Source: Roseateles asaccharophilus (GTDB lineage: Bacteria; Pseudomonadota; Gammaproteobacteria; Burkholderiales; Burkholderiaceae_C). Taken from it: 64,000 bases of DNA. Numbering within the stretch: the first letter of the stretch is position 1; each line of letters starts with the position of its first letter. A program made the translations under genes and the position numbers. The stretch is taken from assembly GCF_004362405.1 (NCBI RefSeq), contig NZ_SNXE01000007.1, positions 62,001 through 126,000 of the forward strand. The letters run 5' to 3'. Below the pieces are notes generated by a model. That model worked only from the letters and a program-made list of their open reading frames with translations. It was not told the DNA's origin and made no database searches. Shown piece after piece: positions 36,043-44,777 of the stretch.

Positions 36043-36678
36043 ATGCCACCGACCCACCTCTTCAGCACCCCATCGCGATGGCGCCTGCGCAGCCTGCCGC
36101 TCTGGCTGGCCATGGCATTGCCCTGGCCGGCGCTTGCCGAGGTCTGGCAGTGCCGGGATGCGCAAGGCCAGATCAGCTTCTCGGACCGTCCCTGCCCCAG
36201 CCAGGGCCAGGCACTGGACGCGCGGCGCCTGCAAGGCAATGTGGTGGAGGCGCCCAGGCGCGCTGCCGCTTCACAGCCTGCCTCGGCAGCCACGGAGTCC
36301 CAGGCCAGAAGCGAGCCCGTCAATGACTGCCCCGGCGACCAGGAGCTGCGTGATATGGAGGTACGCGCCAACTCCCGCAGCCTGGGCGACGCCGAGCGGG
36401 CATTCATGCAGGACGAAATCCGCCGGGTGCGCCAGTGCCGCAAGGGCCAGGGCCGCTACTCAGCGGAGGACTGGCGCATCAGCCGCGAGGCACGCGCGGC
36501 CCAGAGCAGCTCCAATGCCGCCGACGCAAGGCGCCGTGCCGAGGACATGCACAGCGCCGCGGACCCGGCGGAGGGCGAGCGCATTGCCAAGCAGCGGCGA
36601 GCAGAGCAGGAGCTCGCGCGCCCACGCCGCCCGGCACCTTGCCTCAATGGATGGGAGCCAGGTTGCGCAAGGCCTTGA
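36043..36678 (+). CDS. DUF4124-containing exported protein
   Basis: A 211-residue protein with a signal peptide ending ALA (about residue 32) and a DUF4124 module directly after it (EVWQCRDAQGQISFSDRPCPSQGQ). The rest is charged and helical, with NDCPGDQELRDMEVRANSR and a Cys near the C-terminus (PCLNGWEPGC). DUF4124 proteins are envelope proteins of unknown function. Its 3' end overlaps the end of the convergent S49 peptidase gene by 35 bases. Confidence 0.82.
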   Translation: MPPTHLFSTPSRWRLRSLPLWLAMALPWPALAEVWQCRDAQGQISFSDRPCPSQGQALDARRLQGNVVEAPRRAAASQPASAATESQARSEPVNDCPGDQELRDMEVRANSRSLGDAERAFMQDEIRRVRQCRKGQGRYSAEDWRISREARAAQSSSNAADARRRAEDMHSAADPAEGERIAKQRRAEQELARPRRPAPCLNGWEPGCARP

Positions 36679-37651
36679 CGGCGCCCTCGCCCACCGAGGC
36701 GCCGAAACGCTTGGCCAGGCGCTCGGCCACATTGTCGCGAGGGGTGTAGTCCACCACCTCCTCGGCCTTGACCAGCTCGCGGGCCACATAGTCCAGATTG
36801 CCCAGACCGTCGGCCAGGCCCATGCGCACGGCCTCCTCGCCGTTCCAGAACAGGCCGGAGAAGGTCTCGGGGGTTTCCTTCAGGCGCTTGCCGCGGCCCT
36901 CCTTGACCACGGTGATGAACTGCTGGTGGATCTGGTCCAGCATGGCCTGGGCATAGGCCTTCTGCTGCGGGTTCTCGGGCGAGAAGGGATCGAGCATGCC
37001 CTTGTTGCCACCCGCCGTGAGCAGCCGACGTTCCACGCCCAGCTTGTTCATCAGGCCGGTGAAGCCGAAGCCGTCCATCAGCACGCCGATGGAGCCCACG
37101 ACCGAGGCCTTGTCCACATAGATCTCGTCGGCCGCGGCCGCGATGTAGTAAGCGCCGGAGGCGCAAACCTCCTCCACGACGGCATAGACCCTCTTGCCAT
37201 GCTTGGCCTTGAGGCGGCGGATCTCGTCGTTGACGATGCCGGCCTGCACCGGGCTGCCACCGGGCGAGTTGATGCGCAGCACCACGGCCTGGGCGCCCTT
37301 GTCCTCGAAGGCATTCTTGAGGGCCGAGATCATCAGCTCGGCGCTGGCCTCCGAGTCCACGGCAATCTCGCCACGCACCTCCACCAGGGCCGTATGCGGC
37401 GTGGTCTGGGTGGCCCCGGGATGGCGCTGGGCGAACATCAGGTAGAGGAGGCTGGCAATCAGGGCCAGCCAGGCCAGGCGGAAGAAGCTGCGCCAGCGCC
37501 GCTCGGCGCGGCGGTCACGCAAATAGTCACGCGCAAACTGCGCCATCAGATGTTCGTAGGCCTCGCCGCCGGCGCTGGCGGGTGCGGCGGCCCGGGACGG
37601 TGTGCCTATCGGGTCGGCAATCGGGGGCGGCAGATCGTCGTGGGGATTCAT
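36644..37651 (-). CDS. S49-family signal-peptide-peptidase-like protease
   Basis: A 335-residue SppA-like protease with one transmembrane helix (about 57-75). The catalytic Ser165 lies in EVCASGAYYIAAAADEIYVD and the general-base Lys is probably Lys217 in GGNKGMLDPFSPENP; INSPGGSPVQ and VVGSIGV are conserved. It would cleave residual signal peptides in the membrane. It is the last gene of the rluC-HAD-Rieske-S49 operon, 11 bases after the Rieske gene. Confidence 0.92.
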   Translation of the reverse strand: MNPHDDLPPPIADPIGTPSRAAAPASAGGEAYEHLMAQFARDYLRDRRAERRWRSFFRLAWLALIASLLYLMFAQRHPGATQTTPHTALVEVRGEIAVDSEASAELMISALKNAFEDKGAQAVVLRINSPGGSPVQAGIVNDEIRRLKAKHGKRVYAVVEEVCASGAYYIAAAADEIYVDKASVVGSIGVLMDGFGFTGLMNKLGVERRLLTAGGNKGMLDPFSPENPQQKAYAQAMLDQIHQQFITVVKEGRGKRLKETPETFSGLFWNGEEAVRMGLADGLGNLDYVARELVKAEEVVDYTPRDNVAERLAKRFGASVGEGAVKALRNLAPIH

Positions 37652-37662
37652 GGTGGCTTCTT

Positions 37663-38052
37663 CTACTCCTCGAAAGCCGGCTTGGTGTCGCGGCTAGGAT
37701 ACCAATAGACCTGACCCTCACGCTCGGAGACGGTGATCTTGGTCAGGCCCATGCGCCCGCACATGCCGGTGACGCAGCGCCCGCTGCGCGGGTCGTACAC
37801 AGCGCCGTGGATGGAGCACATGATGTACTGCTTGTCACGGTCCAGGAACTCGCCCTCCTGCCAGTCCATCTCGGTGGGCACATGGGCGCAGCGGTTCAGA
37901 TAGGCCACCACCTCGCCATCAAAGCGCAGGGCGAAGGCGCGTGCGGGCTGGTTCCACTGCAGCACATCGAAGCTGTGGGCGCGGCCACGCTCCTCCAGCG
38001 CCTCGGAGGGGCACAGGGGCAGGCCCTGGGATGGGGTGTCGGGTTCGTTCAT
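37663..38052 (-). CDS. small Rieske [2Fe-2S] protein
   Basis: A 129-residue soluble Rieske domain. Cluster ligands are Cys55-Ala-His57 and Cys79-Ser-Ile-His82. Two further cysteines, Cys93 and Cys98 (RCVTGMCGR), lie after the second ligand pair. No transmembrane segment or oxygenase domain is attached, so it resembles stand-alone Rieske ferredoxins. Its conserved company with an S49 protease and phosphatase is of unknown meaning. It lies 5 bases from the HAD gene. Confidence 0.9.
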   Translation of the reverse strand: MNEPDTPSQGLPLCPSEALEERGRAHSFDVLQWNQPARAFALRFDGEVVAYLNRCAHVPTEMDWQEGEFLDRDKQYIMCSIHGAVYDPRSGRCVTGMCGRMGLTKITVSEREGQVYWYPSRDTKPAFEE

Positions 38053-38057
38053 GCTCG

Positions 38058-38726
38058 TCAGGCGTTCTCGATCAGCCAGGCGTGCAGCTGGGGCACGGTA
38101 TGGGCGATGTGCAGGGGCCGGTACTCGCCAAAAGTGCTGTGGTCATGGGCACCATAGCCGACGCCCACGCTGGCGGTGCCAGCGTTCAGGGCCAGCTGCA
38201 GGTCGTGGCTGGTGTCGCCGATCATCAGGGTGCGCTCGGGCTCGGCGCCAAACTCGCGCATCAGCTCCTTGAGCATCAGCGGGTTGGGCTTGCCGGCGGT
38301 CTCGTCGGCGGTGCGGCTGCCATCGAACAGCGCCCCCAGCTCGGGCGCCACCTTGAGCGCCTCGTCCAGGCCGCGCCGGCTTTTGCCGGTGGCAATGGCC
38401 AGCCAATGGTGGCGGGCCTTGAGGGCTTGCAGCATGGCCAGCGTGCCCTCGAAGAGCGTCACCGCATGCTGGGCCGCGAAGTAATGATGGCGGTAGCGCT
38501 GCCCCAGCTCGGGGTAGCGCGCCGGGTCCAGGCCCGGCACCGCGTGGGCCAGCGCTTCGTGCAGGCCCATGCCGATCACATAGCTGGCCTGCGCGTCGCT
38601 GGGACGCGGCAGGCCCAGGTCCTCGGCCGCGGCCTGGATGCAGCGGGTGATCAGGGCCGTGGAGTCGAACAGGGTGCCGTCCCAGTCGAAGACGATCAGG
38701 TCGAAGCGTTGCGGTCGGGTGCTCAT
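38058..38726 (-). CDS. HAD-superfamily phosphatase (phosphoglycolate phosphatase-like)
   Basis: A 222-residue HAD hydrolase, subfamily IA. Motif I is DWDGTLFDS (nucleophile Asp14, acid Asp16), motif II/III region AIATGKSRRGL, and motif IV IGDTSHDLQLALNAG. The cap resembles Gph/PGMB-type enzymes. The ATG at 38726 overlaps the rluC stop (ATGA), and the position next to rluC is typical of Burkholderiales. Substrate not determinable from sequence. Confidence 0.9.
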   Translation of the reverse strand: MSTRPQRFDLIVFDWDGTLFDSTALITRCIQAAAEDLGLPRPSDAQASYVIGMGLHEALAHAVPGLDPARYPELGQRYRHHYFAAQHAVTLFEGTLAMLQALKARHHWLAIATGKSRRGLDEALKVAPELGALFDGSRTADETAGKPNPLMLKELMREFGAEPERTLMIGDTSHDLQLALNAGTASVGVGYGAHDHSTFGEYRPLHIAHTVPQLHAWLIENA

Positions 38727-39826
38727 GCGGTGGCTCTCAGCGCGCCCAGCAGGCGCTCGCATTCGGGGGGCAGGGGCGCCAGCAGCTCGATCTCGGCGCC
38801 GCTGGCGGGGTGGCTGAACTTCAGGCGCCGGGCATGCAGAAACATGCGCTCGAACTTGAGCGCTCCGCGCGCCAGCTGGCGGTTGGCCTCGAACTGGCCG
38901 TACTTGGGATCGCCCGCGATGGGATGGCCCTCATGCGCCAGGTGCACGCGGATCTGGTGGGTGCGGCCGGTCTTGATGGTCACGTCCAGCAGGCTGTAGG
39001 CCGCGCCGGGGAAGCGCTCGACCACCCGCACCAGGCTGATGGAGCGCTTGGCCTGCTCGGCCTGGGGATCGTGCGAGCTGGTGACGGCGCGCACCCAGCG
39101 CTCGCCATCGCTGCCCACGAACTTGAGCAGGGGCACGTCGATCACCTTCTTGTTCTCGGCCCAGTCGCCGAGCACCAGGACGGCATAGGTCTTGCCGGTC
39201 TCGCGCTCGCGGAACTGGTCCTGCAGGGCGACCAGGGCGCTGCGCTTCTTGGCAATCAGCAGCAGGCCCGAGGTTTCCTTGTCCAGGCGGTGCACCAGCT
39301 CCAGGAACTTGGCCTGGGGCCGGGCCTGGCGCAGCTGCTCGATCACACCAAAGCTCACGCCCGAGCCGCCATGCACGGCCACACCGGCGGGCTTGTTGAC
39401 GGCAATCAGGTGCTCGTCCTCGAACAGCACCGGGAACTCCTTGGCCGGCACATAGTCGGGCTTGGCCGTGGCGCGCTCGGGCAGGCGCACCGGCGGCACG
39501 CGTACCTCGTCGCCCAGGGACAGCCGGGTGTCGGCCTGGGCGCGGCCCTTGTTGACCCGCACCTCGCCGGCGCGGATCACGCGGTAGATATGGGTCTTGG
39601 GTACGCCCTTGAGCTCGCGCAGCAGGAAGTTGTCCAGTCGCTGGCCGGCCGAACCCTCGTCGATCAGCACCCGGCGAACCTGCAAAGTTGGCGTTTGCTC
39701 ACCGGCCGGCGCGGCAGGCTTGGGGGCCCTGGGGCTGACCCCAGCTTTAGGGCCCGCTTTAGCCCCTATAATGTTCCGAACCACAATTGCGCCGTAAGTA
39801 TTTGATTTGCCTGATTTTACGGGCAT
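38723..39826 (-). CDS. rluC: 23S rRNA pseudouridine synthase RluC
   Basis: A pseudouridine synthase with an N-terminal S4 RNA-binding domain (QRLDNFLLRELKGVPKTHIYRVIRAGEVRVNKGR) and a catalytic domain with HRLDKETSGLLLIAK (catalytic Asp). It modifies 23S rRNA U955/2504/2580-type sites. The S4 fold begins only about 60 residues after the ATG at 39826, so the N-terminus is a long variable tail or the true start lies downstream (for example GTG at 39784). The divergent rluC/rne arrangement equals that of E. coli. Confidence 0.9.
   Translation of the reverse strand: MPVKSGKSNTYGAIVVRNIIGAKAGPKAGVSPRAPKPAAPAGEQTPTLQVRRVLIDEGSAGQRLDNFLLRELKGVPKTHIYRVIRAGEVRVNKGRAQADTRLSLGDEVRVPPVRLPERATAKPDYVPAKEFPVLFEDEHLIAVNKPAGVAVHGGSGVSFGVIEQLRQARPQAKFLELVHRLDKETSGLLLIAKKRSALVALQDQFRERETGKTYAVLVLGDWAENKKVIDVPLLKFVGSDGERWVRAVTSSHDPQAEQAKRSISLVRVVERFPGAAYSLLDVTIKTGRTHQIRVHLAHEGHPIAGDPKYGQFEANRQLARGALKFERMFLHARRLKFSHPASGAEIELLAPLPPECERLLGALRATA
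39767..39772 (+). promoter_or_regulatory. candidate -10 box of the rne promoter
   Basis: A perfect TATAAT, rare in DNA of this composition, faces rne. The -35 at the correct distance (GCTTTA) is poor. If used, transcription starts near 39779 and gives rne a leader of almost 690 bases; the promoter would lie within the annotated 5' end of rluC. Confidence 0.45.
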
Positions 39827-40467
39827 TAGGACCACGGCGCAGGCGTGGCGGGCCGGCAAGATCGGCCCATAAGGTGATGCAACGCGCGCTCGAGGCGGCG
39901 GGCCCTGTCCCCAAGTGACCGGGCGGTTGTCGACAGCGCGTGGCAGCGCAGATTTGCAAGAACCCCGTCGGGGCCGCCAGCTGTTTGAAGACGGCGGGCT
40001 CGGCGAAGAAAAAGGTTTACAAGGCCCGAGGCCTTGAGCCCGCCCCTTGTGGACGCGGCCCAGACCTCGGACCCGCGTTTGTTGTCAGCTTCAGTCCTAG
40101 CGGATGAGCCATCCTCCAACCTCCCCCACCCCCCGCCGCTGGCGGATGCAGCCCCGGTCGCCACTGACCGGCGCGGCGCGCATCCTCGGCCGTGGCCGGG
40201 CCGCGCCCCTCGCGGCGCGCTGGGGAGCGAGGCTTGCGGCACCGCCTGCTGTTGAACAGCTCTCGCACGCGCCAACGCCGGCGGCCTGATCGACGCATAC
40301 GTCTCGATCACCACCAGTCCAGGGCGATTCCTTCCTCGGTTCTTTCACGTCTGCACGTGCATCGATGAGTCGCCCGCCGGCGCAAGCTCCGGGCGATATG
40401 TGCGATGTAGCGCACGCCGTCCACGGGGCTCAGCGAGCCGCGGGGGGCGTGCGAGGAGTGTGAAGAC
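39827..40467 (+). other. gene-free rne leader region
   Basis: About 640 bases with no credible gene on either strand. It contains GC-rich inverted segments (for example CCCCGTCGGGG near 39964-39974) and ends with the rne ribosome site GAGGAG. E. coli rne has a 361-base leader used for feedback degradation of its own mRNA by RNase E; an equivalent role here is inference. Confidence 0.6.
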
Positions 40468-43383
40468 ATGAAACGCATGCTGATCAATGCGACGCAGCAG
40501 GAAGAGCGTCGCCTGGCCATCGTCGATGGCCAGAAGCTGCTGGACTTCGAAACCGAGATCGAAGGCCGCGAACAGCGCAAGGGCAATATCTACAAGGCCG
40601 TCGTGACCCGCGTCGAGCCTTCGCTCGAAGCCTGCTTCGTCGACTATGGCGAGGACCGCCACGGCTTCCTGCCCTTCAAGGAAATCTCCAAGCAGTTCTT
40701 CCGCGACGGTGTGGATGTGCGCTCGGCCAAGATCCAGGACGCCATCAAGGAAGGTCAGGAACTGCTGGTCCAGGTCGAGAAGGAAGAGCGTGGCAACAAG
40801 GGCGCGGCCCTGACCACCTTCATCTCCCTGGCCGGCCGCTATCTGGTGCTGATGCCCAACAACCCGCGCGGCGGTGGCGTGAGCCGCCGCATCGAGGGCG
40901 AGGACCGCGAGGAGCTCAAGGAAAACCTCGACCAGCTCGAGTACCCCAAGGGCATGAGCCTGATCGCCCGCACCGCCGGCATCGGCCGCTCCGCCGCCGA
41001 GCTGCAGTGGGACCTGAACTACATGCTCAAGCTCTGGACGGCGATCGATGACGCCTCCAAGGGCGGCAAGGGCGCCTTCCTGATCTACCAGGAATCCAGC
41101 CTGGTGATCCGCGCCATCCGCGACTACTTCACCGCGGACATCGGCGAAATCCTGATCGATACGGACGATCTGTACGAGCAGGCCAGCCAGTTCATGAACC
41201 ACGTGATGCCCGACCAGGGCCATCGCGTGAAGCGCTACCGCGACGATGCGCCGCTGTTCAGCCGCTTCCAGATCGAGCACCAGATCGAGACGGCCTTCAG
41301 CCGCACCGTGAACCTGCCCTCGGGCGGCGCCATCGTGATCGACCACACCGAGGCCCTGGTCTCCGTGGACGTGAACTCGGCCCGCGCCACGCGCGGCGGC
41401 GATATCGAGGAAACCGCCACCCGCACCAATCTGGAAGCGGCCGACGAGATCGCCCGCCAGATGCGCCTGCGCGACCTGGGCGGCCTGATCGTGGTGGACT
41501 TCATCGACATGGAAGAGTCCAAGAACCGCCGCGACGTCGAGCAGCGCCTGCGCGACGCCCTGCGCCAGGACCGTGCCCGCGTGCAGTTCAGCTCCATCAG
41601 CAAGTTCGGCCTGCTGGAACTCTCGCGCCAGCGCCTGCGCCCCGCGCTGAGCGAAGGCAGCCACATCACCTGCCCGCGCTGCAACGGCACCGGCCACATC
41701 CGCGACACGGAAAGCTCGGCCCTGCAGATCCTGCGCATGGTCCAGGAAGAGTCCATGAAGGACAACACCGCCGCCGTGCACGTGCAAGTGCCGGTGGAAG
41801 TGACCAGCTTCCTGCTCAACGAGAAGCGCACCGAGATCACCAAGATCGAACTCAAGCAGCGCGTCACCGTGCTGCTGGTGCCCAACAAGCATCTCGAGAC
41901 GCCCAACTACAAGCTGGAGCGCCTGCGCCACGACGATCCGCGCCTGGAGAATCTGCAGGCCAGCTACACCATGATCGAAGAGGCGACCGACGAGGTGGGC
42001 ATCACCCGTCGTGACGCTGGCGAGAAGAAGAACAAGCAGGAGCCGGTGATCAAGGGCATCCTGCCCGAGCAGCCGGCCCCCGTGGCAGCGCCCAAGCCCG
42101 CACCGGCCCCGGTCGCGGCCGCCCCGGTCGCGGCGCCCGCCCCTGCCGCAGGCAGCGGTTTCTTCGGCTGGATCAAGAGCCTGTTCGGCGGCGCTCCGGC
42201 GCCCGCCCCCGCCCCCGCGGTAGAAGCCAAGCCGGCCGAGAGCGAGCGCGCCGGCAAGGACGGCAAGCGCGGCGATGGTCGTCGTGGCGAACGTGGCGAG
42301 CGCGGTGGCGAAGGCCGCCGCGGTGAGCGTGGTGAGCGTGGCGACCGCAGCAAGCGCGGCGAAGGCCAGGCTGCCAAGTCGCAGGATGGGCGTCCGGAGC
42401 GCGGTGAGCGCGCCGAGCGGGGCGAACGCGGTGCTGAGCGCAACGGCCGCCGCAACGAGCGCCAGGAGCGCGATGCCAGCAGCGCCAAGCCCGAGGGCCA
42501 GGAGCAGCAGCGCAACGAGCGCGGCGAACGCGGTGACCGTGGTGGCGAGCGCCGCCCGCGCGGCGAGCGCAAGGAGCAGCAGGGCCAGCAGGCCAGCGCC
42601 CCCCAGGCCGCCCTGGATCTGAACGCCACGCCGCTGGCCGCCGAGCACGAGGCTCCGCCCGCCTTTGTGGATAGCCAGGCCGAAGGCCAGGACGGCAGCA
42701 CGGCAGCGGGTGACGAGCGCCAGGGCCGCCGCCGCCGCCGTCGTGGCGGCCGCGGTGAGCGGGGTGCCGAAGGCGCCCTGGAGCAAGGCCAGCAGAGCGA
42801 GCTGCCCATGGCCGCCGAGGCGACGGGCACCCCGGTCGAAACGACCGGCGAGCTCGAGACCGAAGGCAGCGAAGCCCGCCCCGAGGGTGACGACGCCGGT
42901 GAAGGTCATGGTCGCGACGGCCGCCGCCGCCGTAGCCGTGATCGCTATCGCCGCGAACGCCGCGAAGACCAGGCCCAGGACGGCCAAGCCGTGACCGAAG
43001 GCGCAGAGGCCGGTGCCCAGGCTGCAGCCGACGCTGCGCCCCAGGCCGCGCCGATCGAGACCGCCGCTGCCAGCACCCCGGCCGCGCCCGCCGCCCCGGT
43101 GGAGCACCCGGCCCCTGTGGCCCAAGCTGCCGCCCCGGTGGCCGTGCCCAGCTTCGTGCTGCCACTGGCCGATCTGCACGCCGTGGCCGAAGGCGCCGGC
43201 CTGCAGTGGGTCAACTCGGATGCCGAGAAGATCCGTCAGGCCCAGGAGGCCATCGCGGCCGAGCCCAAGCCCGTGCATGTGCCGCGCGAGCGCCCACCCC
43301 TGGTGGTGGTCGATGAAGGCCCGCTGGTGCTGGTCGAGACCCGCAAGGATCTCTCCCAGATCAAGCTGCCTTTCGAGCAGTAA
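40468..43383 (+). CDS. rne: ribonuclease E
   Basis: A 971-residue RNase E, the core endonuclease of mRNA decay and rRNA/tRNA processing. The N-terminal catalytic half has an S1 domain (about 38-120), Mg-binding Asp301 (VDVNS) and Asp344 (VVDFIDME), and the zinc-link CPRCNG (Cys402, Cys405). The C-terminal half is disordered: Pro/Ala segments, a short [12 protein letters not shown] patch (likely membrane anchor, about 568-580), then Arg/Gly/Glu-rich repeats that should bind RNA and degradosome partners. It ends QIKLPFEQ, a conserved tail. The ATG at 40468 has GAGGAG 11 bases upstream. A 977-codon antisense frame is a shadow. Confidence 0.96.
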   Translation: MKRMLINATQQEERRLAIVDGQKLLDFETEIEGREQRKGNIYKAVVTRVEPSLEACFVDYGEDRHGFLPFKEISKQFFRDGVDVRSAKIQDAIKEGQELLVQVEKEERGNKGAALTTFISLAGRYLVLMPNNPRGGGVSRRIEGEDREELKENLDQLEYPKGMSLIARTAGIGRSAAELQWDLNYMLKLWTAIDDASKGGKGAFLIYQESSLVIRAIRDYFTADIGEILIDTDDLYEQASQFMNHVMPDQGHRVKRYRDDAPLFSRFQIEHQIETAFSRTVNLPSGGAIVIDHTEALVSVDVNSARATRGGDIEETATRTNLEAADEIARQMRLRDLGGLIVVDFIDMEESKNRRDVEQRLRDALRQDRARVQFSSISKFGLLELSRQRLRPALSEGSHITCPRCNGTGHIRDTESSALQILRMVQEESMKDNTAAVHVQVPVEVTSFLLNEKRTEITKIELKQRVTVLLVPNKHLETPNYKLERLRHDDPRLENLQASYTMIEEATDEVGITRRDAGEKKNKQEPVIKGILPEQPAPVAAPKPAPAPVAAAPVAAPAPAAGSGFFGWIKSLFGGAPAPAPAPAVEAKPAESERAGKDGKRGDGRRGERGERGGEGRRGERGERGDRSKRGEGQAAKSQDGRPERGERAERGERGAERNGRRNERQERDASSAKPEGQEQQRNERGERGDRGGERRPRGERKEQQGQQASAPQAALDLNATPLAAEHEAPPAFVDSQAEGQDGSTAAGDERQGRRRRRRGGRGERGAEGALEQGQQSELPMAAEATGTPVETTGELETEGSEARPEGDDAGEGHGRDGRRRRSRDRYRRERREDQAQDGQAVTEGAEAGAQAAADAAPQAAPIETAAASTPAAPAAPVEHPAPVAQAAAPVAVPSFVLPLADLHAVAEGAGLQWVNSDAEKIRQAQEAIAAEPKPVHVPRERPPLVVVDEGPLVLVETRKDLSQIKLPFEQ
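42270..42575 (+). repeat. degenerate RGER-type coding repeats in rne
   Basis: An irregular series of short units built on Arg-Gly-Glu-Arg ([26 protein letters not shown]) in the RNase E tail. The DNA is correspondingly repetitive (CGTGGCGAACG-like units), which may allow slippage. No spacer structure, so not CRISPR. Confidence 0.8.
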
Positions 43384-43450
43384 GCGTGGCGCTTTGCCCG
43401 CGAGACCGGCTAGGCCGGTCCTTCGCGGGCCTTAGCCGCAGAAATGCAAA

Positions 43451-43483
43451 CGCCGCCTCGGGCTCAGCCCGGGCGGCGTTTCC
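43451..43483. terminator. bidirectional terminator between rne and acpS
   Basis: CGCCGCC and GGGCT arms pair with AGCCC and GGCGGCG around a short loop, followed by TTTCC on the plus strand and GTTTGCATTT on the minus. A separate hairpin (GCCCGCGA-GACCGGC with its complements, about 43396-43432) lies between it and the rne stop. Confidence 0.75.
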
Positions 43484-43503
43484 TTTGGAGCGTCGGACGC
43501 GGA

Positions 43504-43902
43504 TCAGCCGCGGGTCTCCACTACCACAAAGGCTGCGGCGTACTCGGTCTCGTCCGTCACACTCACATGGGCCCGCAGACCCTTGGCCTCGAACCAGGCG
43601 GCCAACTCGCCGTGAAGGCGGATCTCGGGTTTGCCGCTCGGGGCCTTGACGATCTCGCAGGCGCGCCAGGTCATGGGCATGCGCAGCCCTAAGCCTATGG
43701 CCTTGGAGAAGGCCTCCTTGGCCGAGAAGCGCGTGGCCAGATAGGCCACGCCACGCGCCTCCACCGTGGCCAGGCGCTCCCGAAAGACCTCGATCTCGTG
43801 CGGCCCCAGCACCTTCTCGGCAAAGCGCGTGCCGCGCCGCGCCAGGGTCTCGCGGATGCGACGGATGTCGCAGATATCGGTGCCGATGCCGTAGATCATC
43901 AA
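43504..43902 (-). CDS. acpS: holo-ACP synthase
   Basis: A 132-residue phosphopantetheinyl transferase that converts apo-AcpP to the holo form with CoA. The motif [12 protein letters not shown] holds Mg-binding Asp9, and [10 protein letters not shown] holds the catalytic Glu-Lys pair. It ends the long minus-strand superoperon, 7 bases after pdxJ, and serves the AcpP encoded about 11 kb upstream. ATG at 43902 or 43899. Confidence 0.96.
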   Translation of the reverse strand: MMIYGIGTDICDIRRIRETLARRGTRFAEKVLGPHEIEVFRERLATVEARGVAYLATRFSAKEAFSKAIGLGLRMPMTWRACEIVKAPSGKPEIRLHGELAAWFEAKGLRAHVSVTDETEYAAAFVVVETRG

Positions 43903-43909
43903 CTACCTG

Positions 43910-44695
43910 TCAGGCATAGGCGCGCTGGATGGCGCGCTGGTACTCGCGCACGGTTTCGGCGTAACCCAGCTCCAGGGCATCGGCGATCAGGGCGTGGCCG
44001 ATGGACACTTCCTGCACGCCGGGCACGGCACGCAAGAAGTCCGTCAGGTTTTCGCGGTTGAGGTCATGGCCGGCATTGATGCCCAGGCCCACGGCCAGGG
44101 CCGCCTGGGCGGTGGCGGTGAAGCCGGCCAGCACCTCGGCCTGGCGCTCGGTACCCCAGGCGCTGGCGTAGGTCTCGGTGTAGAGCTCGATGCGGTCGGC
44201 GCCCAGCTCGGCCACAAAGGGCATGGCCTGCGGCACCGGGTCCATGAACAGGCTCACGCGCACGCCCAGACTCTTGCACTCGGCCACCAGGGGGCGCAGC
44301 CGCTCCATATCGGCGGGCAGGTTCCAGCCATGGTCGGAGGTGAACTGATCCTCGCTGTCGGGCACGAAGGTCACCTGATGCGGGCGGACCTGGCGCACGA
44401 AGTCCATCAGGTTCTGGGTGGGATTGCCCTCGATGTTGTACTCGGCCTGGGGCCAGTCCTTGCCCAGCAGGGCGGCCAGCTCATGCACGTCGTGCGTGCG
44501 AATGTGGCGGCCATCGGGCCGGGGGTGCACGGTGATGCCCTGGGCACCGGCCAGCAGGCAGAGCTCGGCCGCCTTGCTCACGCTGGGAATGCCCAGGTGC
44601 CGGGTGTTGCGCAGCAGGGCCACCTTGTTGACATTGACCGAGAGCGCGCAGCGCCCGGCGTCGTGGCGGGAATCAGGAGCGACCAAAGGGTTCAT
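43910..44695 (-). CDS. pdxJ: pyridoxine 5'-phosphate synthase
   Basis: A 261-residue TIM-barrel enzyme that condenses 1-deoxyxylulose 5-phosphate with 3-amino-2-oxopropyl phosphate. Family segments SVNVNKVALLRNTR, GITVHPRPDGRHI and EVSIGHALIADAL are present. The N-terminus is about 15 residues longer than in E. coli. A 9-bp perfect stem ends one base before the ATG at 44695, so translation may be structure-controlled. The pdxJ-acpS pair is widespread in proteobacteria. Confidence 0.95.
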   Translation of the reverse strand: MNPLVAPDSRHDAGRCALSVNVNKVALLRNTRHLGIPSVSKAAELCLLAGAQGITVHPRPDGRHIRTHDVHELAALLGKDWPQAEYNIEGNPTQNLMDFVRQVRPHQVTFVPDSEDQFTSDHGWNLPADMERLRPLVAECKSLGVRVSLFMDPVPQAMPFVAELGADRIELYTETYASAWGTERQAEVLAGFTATAQAALAVGLGINAGHDLNRENLTDFLRAVPGVQEVSIGHALIADALELGYAETVREYQRAIQRAYA

Positions 44696-44696
44696 G

Positions 44697-44729
44697 GCAG
44701 AGTCCGCCCGGCCGTCCGAAGGACTCTGC
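44697..44729 (-). promoter_or_regulatory. stem-loop abutting the pdxJ start codon
   Basis: Perfect 9-bp arms GCAGAGTCC and GGACTCTGC with a 15-base loop. On the pdxJ mRNA the 3' arm contains the only ribosome-site-like bases (GGA, about 8 bases before AUG) and ends one base before AUG. Sequestration of initiation is inference. Confidence 0.6.
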
Positions 44730-44731
44730 AG

Positions 44732-44770
44732 GCCCCCTCGGGGCGCAGCGAAGGAAGAGAGCGTGGGGGC
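44732..44770. repeat. REP-like intergenic palindrome
   Basis: GCCCCC...GGGGGC outer arms enclose CCCCTCGGGG and CGCAGCGAAGG-type sequence. From memory this resembles a dispersed palindromic intergenic repeat common in Burkholderiales genomes. No second copy occurs in this window, so its repeat status is unproven here. Confidence 0.45.
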
Positions 44771-44777
44771 ATATGTT

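Noticed and set aside
42270-42575. Possible CRISPR or tandem-repeat array
   Set aside because: Repeats are irregular, in-frame and coding for the Arg/Gly/Glu tail of RNase E, with no unique spacers.
40345-43278. 977-codon open frame antisense to rne
   Set aside because: Ala/Gly/Leu-rich composition with no family motif; a shadow of the GC-biased, repeat-rich rne gene.
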